From Betaproteobacteria bacterium (GTDB lineage: Bacteria; Pseudomonadota; Gammaproteobacteria; Burkholderiales; SG8-39): DNA of 64,000 nucleotides. Below, one piece after another: positions 1 through 8,390 of the stretch. How positions within the stretch are numbered: position 1 is the first letter of the stretch; every line of letters starts with the position of its first letter. The stretch spans positions 1 to 64,000 of the forward strand of contig JAOUIL010000005.1 of assembly GCA_029883975.1 (NCBI GenBank). Reading direction: 5' to 3'. The position numbers and the translations under genes are program-made. A model generated the notes under the pieces. It did not search any database and was not told the origin of the DNA. It saw only the letters and a list, made by a program, of their open reading frames with translations.

Positions 1-20
1 CGGTAACGGGAAAAACCGTT

Positions 21-701
21 CTATTTCCTGTGCTTGCCAGCGCGGCGGGGGGGGCTCGGGGGGCGCCGGTACTGCAGCAGCGCGCCCGTGCTGCGCTCGA
101 AGGGGTCACGGCGCGTGACCTCCTTCAGTTGGCGGCTGCCGACGAGGCGGAAATGGCGCAGCGCGTCCAACGTCTCCGCGACCTCCCAGGCGTGCTTCGC
201 GCCGCTCGACCAGAGCGCGGGATCGGCGCGGCGCAGGTCGTAGGGCACCGAGTACTCGCGCAACGTCTTGTGTTCGCGCCGGTTGCAGTACTCGTGGAAG
301 TAGGACATGGCGAGCTCGCGCAGGCTCCGGTACACGGGGTCGCGCCAGCGCAGGAATACGCCGTTCGTCTTGGAGATCGCCCCCCAGCAGCCGTGGCGGC
401 GAAACAGCGCCACCACGTGGTCGTAGTCGCGCGTCGCGCGCAGGTCGAGCAGCAGCGGCGGCTCGCCGTGCACCCACAGCGCGGCCGCCGCGAGCATCGC
501 CCCCTCGATGCAGTGCGCGCTGCGCGTGCGCAGCACCTCGCGCACCGGGCGGCAGGTGTCGCCGTTGGGCTCGAAGTTCTGCTTCAGGCCGAAGAGGAAG
601 TCCTGGATCTTGCGAGGGGCATCGAGGCGGCGCAGCACCGCGAACTCGGCCCGCGTGAGGCCGAGGTCTTCGCGCCGCGCAAATCGCCGCCGGGTCGCCA
701 T
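21..701 (-). CDS. hypothetical protein, possibly transglutaminase-like
   Basis: 226-aa ORF with LRTRSAHCIEGAMLAAAALW, then HV and D residues resembling a transglutaminase-like Cys-His-Asp arrangement; opposite-strand ORFs are low complexity. Confidence 0.6.
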   Translation of the reverse strand: MATRRRFARREDLGLTRAEFAVLRRLDAPRKIQDFLFGLKQNFEPNGDTCRPVREVLRTRSAHCIEGAMLAAAALWVHGEPPLLLDLRATRDYDHVVALFRRHGCWGAISKTNGVFLRWRDPVYRSLRELAMSYFHEYCNRREHKTLREYSVPYDLRRADPALWSSGAKHAWEVAETLDALRHFRLVGSRQLKEVTRRDPFERSTGALLQYRRPPSPPRRAGKHRK

Positions 702-736
702 GGGAGGCGCATCTTGACACGGCCGCCGCGCCGGGT

Positions 737-764
737 TGATACTTAACCGTATGGTTCAGTATCA
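737..764. promoter_or_regulatory. palindromic operator overlapping the start codon of the ArsR-family gene
   Basis: TGATACTTAACC-GTAT-GGTTCAGTATCA; arms match 11/12; overlaps ATG at 751. Confidence 0.6.
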
Positions 765-1197
765 GGACGCGACCCTCGACCGCGTGTTCGGCGCGCTCGC
801 CGACCCCACGCGGCGCAAGGTGCTGGAGAGCCTCGGGCAGGGCGGCAGCCTCGCGGTGTCGGAGCTCGCCGAGCCGCACGGCATGTCGCTGCCCGGCTTC
901 CTCAAGCACCTGCGGGTGCTCGAGGACGCGGGGCTGATCGCGCGCAACAAGGAAGGCCGCGTGGTGAGCTGCGAGCTGTCGGCCGCGCCGATGAAGGCGG
1001 CCGCGGCCTGGATGCAGCGCTACGAGAAGTTCTGGACCGACAAGCTCGACGCGCTCGCGCGCTACCTGTACCAGCAGGAGGAATTGCAGACATGGAACAA
1101 GCCCGCCTCGCCGAAGAGCCCTCCCTCGTCCTCACGCGCTTCTACCCCGTCGCGCCGGAAAAGGTCTGGCGCGCGTGGACCGACCCGCAGGCGCTGA
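751..1197 (+). CDS. ArsR-family winged-helix transcriptional regulator
   Basis: MVQYQDATLDRVFGALADPTRRKVLESL...SLPGFLKHLRVLEDAGLI; typical ArsR/SdpR-like wHTH without metal-binding Cys. Confidence 0.85.
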   Translation: MVQYQDATLDRVFGALADPTRRKVLESLGQGGSLAVSELAEPHGMSLPGFLKHLRVLEDAGLIARNKEGRVVSCELSAAPMKAAAAWMQRYEKFWTDKLDALARYLYQQEELQTWNKPASPKSPPSSSRASTPSRRKRSGARGPTRRR

Positions 1198-1544
1198 AGC
1201 GCTGGTGGGGGCCGGGCGACGCCGATCCGGTCGCCGTCGCCGACCTGGACCTGCGCAAGGGCGGGCGCTTCCGCATGGTGTTCGGCGGCGCGCAGGGCAC
1301 TGACCACGAGGTGCAGGGCACCTACTGGGAAGTCGAGCCCAGCCGCAGGCTCGTCTTCACGTGGACCTGGCCGCGCACCACGCCTGAGCGCGAGTCGCTG
1401 GTCACCATCGAGCTGAAGAAGGTGCCGCGCGGCACCGAGCTCCACTTCCGCCACGAGCAGCTGTTCGACGAGGCGGTGCGCGACGGCCACCGCCGCGGCT
1501 GGACCGAGTCCTTCATCAAGCTGGAGCAATTCCTTCGCAGCTGA
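1092..1544 (+). CDS. SRPBCC (AHSA1-like) domain protein
   Basis: FYPVAPEKVWRAWTDPQALKRWWGP...; GAGGA upstream of ATG; overlaps ArsR gene. Confidence 0.85.
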   Translation: MEQARLAEEPSLVLTRFYPVAPEKVWRAWTDPQALKRWWGPGDADPVAVADLDLRKGGRFRMVFGGAQGTDHEVQGTYWEVEPSRRLVFTWTWPRTTPERESLVTIELKKVPRGTELHFRHEQLFDEAVRDGHRRGWTESFIKLEQFLRS

Positions 1545-1561
1545 ACGACCGAGGAGAGATC

Positions 1562-1921
1562 ATGGCTTACGTAGACGGTTTCCTGACGCCGGTGCCGAAG
1601 AACAAGCTCGCGGCCTACAAGCGCGTCGCGACGAAGATGGGCCGCATCATGCGCGAGCACGGCGCGCTCGAGTTCCGCGAGTGCGTCGCCGACGACGTGA
1701 AGTGGGGCAAGCGCACCTCGTTTCCGCGCGCCGTCAAGCAGCGCGCCGGCGAGACGGTGTTCTTCTCCTACATCGTGTTCAAGTCGCGCGCGCACCGCGA
1801 CCGCGTGAACGCGCGCGTGATGAAGGACAAGCGCGTGCTGCCGATGATGGACCCGAAGACCTTTCCCTTCGACGGCAAGCGCATGATCTACGGCGGCTTC
1901 CGCGTGCTGGTGGACAAATGA
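1562..1921 (+). CDS. DUF1428 domain protein (YbaA-like)
   Basis: MAYVDGFLTPVPKNKLAAYKRVATKMGRIMREHGALEFRECVADDV...FDGKRMIYGGF. Confidence 0.85.
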   Translation: MAYVDGFLTPVPKNKLAAYKRVATKMGRIMREHGALEFRECVADDVKWGKRTSFPRAVKQRAGETVFFSYIVFKSRAHRDRVNARVMKDKRVLPMMDPKTFPFDGKRMIYGGFRVLVDK

Positions 1922-2412
1922 AGACCGACACCGCCCCGTTCGTGATCACGCGCTCGGTCGGCGCGCCGCGCGCGCGCGTCTGGCAGGCCTGGACCGAAGT
2001 CGAGCACCTCAAGCACTGGTGGGGCCCGAAGGGCTTCGTGGTGGCGCGGTGCACGGTGGACCTGCGCCCCGGCGGGCTGATGCACTACTGCCTGCGCGCG
2101 CCCGACGGCTCCGAGATGTGGGGCCGGTTCCTCTATCGCGAGATCGTCAAGCCCGAAAAGCTCGTCTGGGTGAACTCCTTCTCCGACGAGCAGGGCGGCG
2201 TCACGCGCCACCCGATGGCGCCCGGCTGGCCGCGCGAGCTGCTCACCACGGTGACTTTCGCCGAGCAGGGCAAGGGCACGCTGATCACGGTGAGCTGGGT
2301 GCCGATCAACGCGAGCGACGACGAGCGCTGCATCTTCGACGAGGGCCGCGCCAGCATGAACCAGGGCTGGAGCGGGACCTTCGAGAACCTCGAGCACTTC
2401 CTCGCGCTATGA
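1918..2412 (+). CDS. SRPBCC (AHSA1-like) domain protein
   Basis: MKTDTAPFVITRSVGAPRARVWQAWTEVEHLKHWWGPKGF; ATGA overlap with preceding gene. Confidence 0.85.
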   Translation: MKTDTAPFVITRSVGAPRARVWQAWTEVEHLKHWWGPKGFVVARCTVDLRPGGLMHYCLRAPDGSEMWGRFLYREIVKPEKLVWVNSFSDEQGGVTRHPMAPGWPRELLTTVTFAEQGKGTLITVSWVPINASDDERCIFDEGRASMNQGWSGTFENLEHFLAL

Positions 2413-2888
2413 ATCACACGCCGGCCGCGCCACGGCGCGAATACACCGTCAATGCCGAGCGCGTCTTCGACGCGCCGCGCGAGCGCGTGTTCGCGGCCTG
2501 GACGCGCGCCGAGCACCTCGCGCACTGGTTCGGGCCGCGCGGCTTCACGATCCATTCCTGCGAGGCCGACGCGCGGCCCGGGGGCCTGTTCCGCCTGTGC
2601 ATGCGCTCGCCCGACGGGCAGGACTACTGGGTGCGCGGCAGCTACCGCGAGGTCGCGCCGCCTGCGCGAGTGGTAATTCATTGCTTTGCCGACGACGCGC
2701 GCGGCATGCAGCGGCTGGAAGAAGTGATCACCGTGTCGCTTGCCGAGGAAGACGGCAAGACCCGCCTCTCGCTGCATGCGACCGCGGCCGGGACCGGTCC
2801 CGAGGCCGCGGCGATGCTCGACGGCATGGAGCAGGGCTGGAGCGAGACGCTCGAGCGCCTGCGCGAACGCAGCAGAACCATCAACTGA
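2409..2888 (+). CDS. SRPBCC (AHSA1-like) domain protein
   Basis: YTVNAERVFDAPRERVFAAWTRAEHLAHWFGPRGF; ATGA overlap. Confidence 0.85.
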   Translation: MNHTPAAPRREYTVNAERVFDAPRERVFAAWTRAEHLAHWFGPRGFTIHSCEADARPGGLFRLCMRSPDGQDYWVRGSYREVAPPARVVIHCFADDARGMQRLEEVITVSLAEEDGKTRLSLHATAAGTGPEAAAMLDGMEQGWSETLERLRERSRTIN

Positions 2889-2904
2889 AGAGAGGAAACG
2901 CATC

Positions 2905-3438
2905 ATGCTGGTGAAGGTCCTGATTGGTGTTGCCGTGGTGGTCGTGGCGCTGACGGCGTACGTCGCGACGCGTCCGGGCGAATTCAGCGTTTCGCGCTCG
3001 GCGACGTTTGCCGCGCCCGCGCCCGCCGTGTTCGCGCAGGTCAACGAGCTGCGCAAGTGGAAGGCCTGGTCGCCTTGGGCGAAGAAGGACCCGCAGGCGA
3101 AGGAGAGCTTCGAGGGGCCCGCCGCCGGCACCGGCGCGAGCATGTCCTGGGCCGGCAACCAGGAGGTGGGCGAGGGGCGCATGACGATCGTCGAGAGCCG
3201 CGCGGCGGAGCTGGTGCGCTTCAAGCTCGAGTTCTTCAAGCCGTTCGCCGCCACGAATACGGCGGTGTTCGAATTCAGGCCCGAGGCCCAGGGCACGCGG
3301 GTCACCTGGACCATGAACGGACAGAACAATTTCATCGGCAAGGCCATGTGCCTGTTCTTCGACATGGACAAGATGGTCGGCGGCGATTTCGAGCAGGGCC
3401 TCGCCGGCATCCGCCAGATCGTCGAAGCGAAATCGTGA
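2905..3438 (+). CDS. membrane-anchored SRPBCC/polyketide cyclase-like protein
   Basis: N-terminal TM segment MLVKVLIGVAVVVVALTAYVATRP, then FAAPAPAVFAQVNELRKWKAWSPW. Confidence 0.8.
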   Translation: MLVKVLIGVAVVVVALTAYVATRPGEFSVSRSATFAAPAPAVFAQVNELRKWKAWSPWAKKDPQAKESFEGPAAGTGASMSWAGNQEVGEGRMTIVESRAAELVRFKLEFFKPFAATNTAVFEFRPEAQGTRVTWTMNGQNNFIGKAMCLFFDMDKMVGGDFEQGLAGIRQIVEAKS

Positions 3439-3505
3439 CCACAGCAAGGCAGGGCATCACGCCGTTCCTCTGGTTCGACGCGGCGTGAAAACCCCCCTTG
3501 TGGGC

Positions 3506-3521
3506 ATGTATATGCATACAG
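3506..3521. promoter_or_regulatory. candidate LexA-like (SOS) box upstream of DUF427 gene
   Basis: ATGTATATGCATACAG, one mismatch to CTGT-N8-ACAG; 26 nt before ATG at 3548. Confidence 0.35.
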
Positions 3522-3547
3522 TAACCTGAGGTTGATCTCCGCCCGCC

Positions 3548-3922
3548 ATGGCGAACCCCGCTCCCGGCTTCCAGAAGGTCCCGCGCAGCCACATCGCGAC
3601 GCGCCCCGCAGGCCGGCGCGTGCGCGTGACGCTCGGCGGCGAGGTGCTCGCCGAATCGCGCGAGGCGGTCGAGCTGCTCGAAGGCGGCCACGCCCCCGTC
3701 TATTACCTGCCGCGCAAGGACGTGCGGATGGGGCGGCTCATCGCCTCCCCGCACACGACCTACTGCCCCTACAAGGGCACCGCGTCGTACTTTTCGGTCG
3801 CCGGCGGGCCCGAAAACGCGGCCTGGAGCTACGAGCAACCGTACGACGAGATGCAGGACATCCGCGCGCTGCTCGCGTTCTACCCGAGGAAGGTGGATGC
3901 GATCACGATCTCCGACGACTAG
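3548..3922 (+). CDS. DUF427 domain protein
   Basis: RVTLGGEVLAESREAVELLEGGHAPVYYLPRKDVRM...TYCPYKGTASYFSVAGG. Confidence 0.85.
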   Translation: MANPAPGFQKVPRSHIATRPAGRRVRVTLGGEVLAESREAVELLEGGHAPVYYLPRKDVRMGRLIASPHTTYCPYKGTASYFSVAGGPENAAWSYEQPYDEMQDIRALLAFYPRKVDAITISDD

Positions 3923-4016
3923 GGCGTACCGGATCGGGCGCGAAATGAAACACGGCTGAAACAGCAATTGCGGCAGCGCCGCGTAAAATCGCCCCCTCTC
4001 CAAGGCCCCGATTCTC

Positions 4017-5189
4017 ATGCGCATTGAATTGTCTTTCGTCGTCCTGATCTCCATCGCGCTCGCCGGCTGCGGCCCGTCGAGCGGCAACCAGGGGCACGGT
4101 GGTCCCGGCGGCGGCATGCCGCCGGCGGCCGTGAGCACCATGACGGTGCAGCCGAAGACGGTGCTTGCGCCGTTCGAGTACACGGGCCAGACGGCGGGCT
4201 CGCGCGAAGTCGAGGTGCGAGCGCGCGTGCGCGGCATCCTCGTGTCGCGCAACTTCACCGAGGGCGGCACGGTGAAGAAGGGCCAGTCGCTCTACACGAT
4301 CGACCGCGCGCCGTTCGAGGCCGCGCTGGCCAAGGCGGAAGCCGATCTCGCCGGCGCGCAGGCCCGGCTCGCGCAGGCGCGGCGCAACGTGGCGCGCCTC
4401 GGTCCCCTGCACGCCGAGAGCGCGGTGAGCCAGAAGGACTACGACGACGCGGTGTCCGCCGAAACGATCGGCGCGGCCGACCTCAAGGCGGTGGAGGCAA
4501 GGCTGCTCGAAGCGCGCCTCGACCTCGCGTATGCGCGCGTGGAAGCGCCCGTGTCGGGCATCGCGGGGCGCTCGCTGCCGTCGGAAGGCACCCTGATCTC
4601 GGGGCCGGAAGTCCTGCTCACGCGCATCACGCAGGTGGATCCGATCTGGGTGAACTTCGGCATCCCGGACGCCGATCGGCTGATGATGCGCCGCGAGGCG
4701 GAGGCGGGGCGCCTGGTGCTGCCCAGGGACGGGCGCTTCGAGGTGCGCGTGCAACTCGCCGACGGGCAGGTGTACGGCCGCACCGGCTGGCTCGCGTTCT
4801 CCGACGTGCGCGTGTCGGGCTCGACCGGCACGAGCGACGCGCGCGCGGTGCTGCCCAATGCGGAGGGCAGGCTGCATCCCGGCCAGTTCGTCCGCGTGAC
4901 GCTCTCGGGCGCGACGCGCCCCGGCGCCGTGCTCGTGCCGCAGCGCGCCGTGCTCGAAGGTCCGCAGGGCAAGTTCGTGTACGTGGTGGACGACAAGGGC
5001 ACCGCGCAGCCGCGCCCGGTCGAACTCGGCGAGTGGGCCGGCAGCGACTGGATCGTCACCGGCGGCCTGAAGGGCGGCGAGCGCGTGATCATCGACGGCG
5101 TCATGCGCATCGGGCCGGGGTCGCCGGTGCAGGCCACCGACGTGAACGCCAAGCCGGCGGCGCAGGCGGCACAGGCGGCGAAGCAGTAG
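4017..5189 (+). CDS. RND efflux periplasmic adaptor (membrane fusion protein)
   Basis: lipoprotein-like N-terminus (LAGCGPSS), EYTGQTAGSREVEVRARVRGIL, RLGPLHAESAVSQKDYDDA; precedes RND pump. Confidence 0.92.
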   Translation: MRIELSFVVLISIALAGCGPSSGNQGHGGPGGGMPPAAVSTMTVQPKTVLAPFEYTGQTAGSREVEVRARVRGILVSRNFTEGGTVKKGQSLYTIDRAPFEAALAKAEADLAGAQARLAQARRNVARLGPLHAESAVSQKDYDDAVSAETIGAADLKAVEARLLEARLDLAYARVEAPVSGIAGRSLPSEGTLISGPEVLLTRITQVDPIWVNFGIPDADRLMMRREAEAGRLVLPRDGRFEVRVQLADGQVYGRTGWLAFSDVRVSGSTGTSDARAVLPNAEGRLHPGQFVRVTLSGATRPGAVLVPQRAVLEGPQGKFVYVVDDKGTAQPRPVELGEWAGSDWIVTGGLKGGERVIIDGVMRIGPGSPVQATDVNAKPAAQAAQAAKQ

Positions 5190-5192
5190 CGC

Positions 5193-8100
5193 ATGTTCTC
5201 CCGCTTCTTCATCGACCGCCCGATCTTCGCGGCGGTGCTCTCGATCTTCATCGTCATCGCGGGGCTGGCCGCGATGCGCACGCTGCCGGTCGCCCAGTAC
5301 CCGGAGATCGCGCCGCCGATGGTGACCGTGCAGGCGCTCTACCCCGGGGCTTCCGCGCAGGTTCTCGAGCAGACCGTGGCCGCGCCGCTCGAGAACCAGA
5401 TCAACGGCGTCGAGGACATGCTGTACATGAGCTCGACCTCGAGCTCGAACGGCCAAGTGCAGATCCAGGTGACCTTCGAGATCGGCACCGACATCGACCA
5501 GGCGGCGCTCAACGTCAACAACCGCGTCAAGCAGGCCGAGCCGCGCCTGCCGCTGGAAGTGCGCCGCCAGGGCGTGACGGTGGAGAAGGGCTCCTCGGCC
5601 TTTCTGCAGGTGATCGCCTTCTACTCGCCGGGGCAGCGCTTCGACGACATCTACGTCTCCAACTACGTGACGCTGCAGGTGCTCGACCTGCTGAAGCGCG
5701 TGCCGGGCACTACCGGCGTCGTGAACTGGGGCGCGAAGGACTACGCCATGCGCATCTGGCTGAAGCCCGACCGCATGACGCGCCACGGCGTCGCCGCGTC
5801 GGACGTGGTGCGTGCGCTGAACGAGCAGAACGCGCAGTTCGCCGCCGGCAAGGTCGGCCAGTCGCCGGCGCCGGCCGGCCAGGAGCTGGTCTACACGGTC
5901 ACCACCAGGGGCCGGCTGGCGGATCCCGCGGAGTTCGGCGAGGTCATCCTGCGCGCGGGCGCCGATGGCTCCGCGCTGCGCCTGAAGGACGTGGCGCGCG
6001 TCGAGCTGGCGGCGCGCGACTACGAGTTCATCGGCCGCATCAATGGCCAGCCGGCGACGCTGGTCGGCATCTTCCTGCAGCCCGGCGCCAACGCGCTCGA
6101 GGTGGCGGCGGAGGTCAAGCGCACCGTGGCGCGCGCCGCCGAGCGCTTCCCCGAGGGCCTCGAGTACTCGATCCCCTACGACACCACGCGCTTCGTCGAG
6201 GTGTCGATCCGCGAGGTGGTGAAGACGCTCGGCGAGGCGATGCTGCTCGTCTTTCTCGTCGTGTACCTCTTCCTGCAGAGCTGGCGCGCGACGCTCATCC
6301 CGTTCGCCGCGGTACCGGTGTCGCTGATCGGCACCTTCGCCGGGCTGTACCTGCTCGGCTACTCCATCAACACGCTGACCTTGTTCGGCATGGTGCTGGC
6401 GATCGGCATCGTGGTGGACGACGCGATCGTCGTGCTGGAGAACGTCGAGCGCATCATGCACGAGGAGGGGCTCGCGCCGCGCGAGGCGGCGATCAAGGCG
6501 ATGCGCGAGGTGACCAGCCCGATCATCGCCATCGTGCTCGTGCTGTGCGCGGTGTTCGTGCCGATCGCCTTCATCGGCGGGCTCGCCGGCGAGCTGTACC
6601 GCCAGTTCGCGGTCACCATCTCCATCGCGGTGGTGATCTCCGGCATGGTGGCGCTCACGCTCACGCCGGCGCTGTGCGTTACCGTGCTGAAGAGCGGCAC
6701 GCGCGCCGAGCGCGGCCTGTTCGCCGGCTTCAACCGCTTCTTCGCCCGGCTCACCGACCGCTACGAGGACGGCGTGGCGTGGATGATCCGGCGCGGCGCG
6801 ATCGGCCTCGCGCTGTTCGCCGGCATGGTGGCGCTCGCCGCGGGGCTTTGGCGCATCACGCCCGGGAGCCTCGTGCCCGACGAGGACCAGGGCTTCTACA
6901 TCGCCGCGGCGGTGCTGCCCGACGGCGCGACGATCGAGCGCACCGACCGCGTGGTGGGCGAGGTGGTGAAGGCGATCCGCTCCAACCGGGACAACCTCGA
7001 CGTGGTCGCCTTCAGCGGCTTCGACCTGCTGGCCGGGGGCTTTCGCAACAACGCCGCCACCATCTTCGTCACGCAGAAGCACTGGGACGAGCGCGACACG
7101 GCCACGCCGCAGCTGGTGATGGACTTCTTCATGAAGACCGCGCACATCCAGGAGGGCCTGGTGTTCGCCTTCGGGCCGCCGGCGATCTTCGGCCTGGGCA
7201 CCGCGGGCGGCTTCGAGCTGTACCTGCAGAACCGCGGCGAAGGCGGGCCGCAGCGCCTGGCGCAGGTGATGCAGCAGTTCATGGGCGCGGCGTCGCAGGA
7301 CCCGCAGCTCGGCATGGTGCAGACGCCCTGGCGCGCCGCCGTGCCGCAGCTCTCGGTGGACGTGGATCGCGAGAAAGCCAAGGCGCTCGGCGTGTCGCTG
7401 GAAGAGCTGTACGGCACGCTGGCCGCCACCATGGGCACCTACTACGTGAACGACTTCAACAAGTACGGCCGCACCTGGCAGGTGCTGATGTCGGCCGAGC
7501 CCGCGTACCGCAACCGCCCCGACGACATCGGCAAGGTGTATGTGAAGAGCGCCGGCGGCGAGATGGTGCCGCTTGCCGCGCTGGCGCGCGTGCGCTACTC
7601 CGCCGGCCCGGATGCGCTCGACCGCTTCAACAACCTGCCCGCGGTGAAGATCTTCGGCCAGGGCCGCCCCGGGGTGTCCACCGGCCAGGCGCTCGAGGCG
7701 GTCGAGCGGGTGGCCGACAAGGTGCTGCCGGCGGACTTCAGCCTCGATTGGGCGGGCGCCTCGTTCCAGGAGAAGCGCTCGGCGGGCACCTCGGGCGTCG
7801 CGCTCGGCCTCGCGGTGGTCATGGTGTTCCTCATCCTCGCCGCGCAGTACGAGAAATGGTCGCTGCCGCTCTCGGTGCTGCTCGCCATGCCCTTCGGCAC
7901 CTTCGGCGCGCTCGCCGCGGTGTGGCTGCGCGGCCTTTCCAACGACGTGTACTTCCAGATCGGCCTGGTGACGCTGCTCGGCCTGGCGGCGAAGAACGCC
8001 ATCCTGATCGTCGAGTACGCCTCGCTCAAGCACCACGAGGGCCTGTCGGCCTCGGCGGCGGCGGTGGAAGCCGCGCGCCTCAGGTTCCGCCCGATCCTGA

Positions 8101-8390
8101 TGACCTCGCTCGCCTTCATCTTCGGCGTGCTGCCGCTCGCCCTGTCCGCCGGCGCGGGGGCGGGCGCGCGCCATTCGGTGGGCACGGGGGTGGTGGGCGG
8201 CATGCTCGCCGCGACCTTCCTCGCGATATTCTTCGTGCCGATGTTCTTCAAGCTGTTCAGCGACCGGCACCTCACCGAGCCGCGCTCCACTGCGCAGATC
8301 AAGGACGAGGCGGCGCAGGCGCGCGCCATCACGCACAAGGCGACGCCGGCGCCGCACCACGCGCCGCACCCGGGGCCCGGCAGTGCGTAG
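5193..8390 (+). CDS. RND efflux inner-membrane pump (AcrB/MexB HAE1 family)
   Basis: MFSRFFIDRPIFAAVLSIFIVIAGLAAMRTLPVAQYPEIAPP; GIVVDDAIVVLENVERIM; 1065 aa. Confidence 0.95.
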   Translation: MFSRFFIDRPIFAAVLSIFIVIAGLAAMRTLPVAQYPEIAPPMVTVQALYPGASAQVLEQTVAAPLENQINGVEDMLYMSSTSSSNGQVQIQVTFEIGTDIDQAALNVNNRVKQAEPRLPLEVRRQGVTVEKGSSAFLQVIAFYSPGQRFDDIYVSNYVTLQVLDLLKRVPGTTGVVNWGAKDYAMRIWLKPDRMTRHGVAASDVVRALNEQNAQFAAGKVGQSPAPAGQELVYTVTTRGRLADPAEFGEVILRAGADGSALRLKDVARVELAARDYEFIGRINGQPATLVGIFLQPGANALEVAAEVKRTVARAAERFPEGLEYSIPYDTTRFVEVSIREVVKTLGEAMLLVFLVVYLFLQSWRATLIPFAAVPVSLIGTFAGLYLLGYSINTLTLFGMVLAIGIVVDDAIVVLENVERIMHEEGLAPREAAIKAMREVTSPIIAIVLVLCAVFVPIAFIGGLAGELYRQFAVTISIAVVISGMVALTLTPALCVTVLKSGTRAERGLFAGFNRFFARLTDRYEDGVAWMIRRGAIGLALFAGMVALAAGLWRITPGSLVPDEDQGFYIAAAVLPDGATIERTDRVVGEVVKAIRSNRDNLDVVAFSGFDLLAGGFRNNAATIFVTQKHWDERDTATPQLVMDFFMKTAHIQEGLVFAFGPPAIFGLGTAGGFELYLQNRGEGGPQRLAQVMQQFMGAASQDPQLGMVQTPWRAAVPQLSVDVDREKAKALGVSLEELYGTLAATMGTYYVNDFNKYGRTWQVLMSAEPAYRNRPDDIGKVYVKSAGGEMVPLAALARVRYSAGPDALDRFNNLPAVKIFGQGRPGVSTGQALEAVERVADKVLPADFSLDWAGASFQEKRSAGTSGVALGLAVVMVFLILAAQYEKWSLPLSVLLAMPFGTFGALAAVWLRGLSNDVYFQIGLVTLLGLAAKNAILIVEYASLKHHEGLSASAAAVEAARLRFRPILMTSLAFIFGVLPLALSAGAGAGARHSVGTGVVGGMLAATFLAIFFVPMFFKLFSDRHLTEPRSTAQIKDEAAQARAITHKATPAPHHAPHPGPGSA

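Noticed and set aside
3903-8369. 1488-aa minus-strand ORF, the longest ORF in the track
   Set aside because: Antisense to the well-supported RND adaptor and pump genes; Arg/His/Ala-rich composition with no recognisable domain; typical GC-rich shadow ORF.
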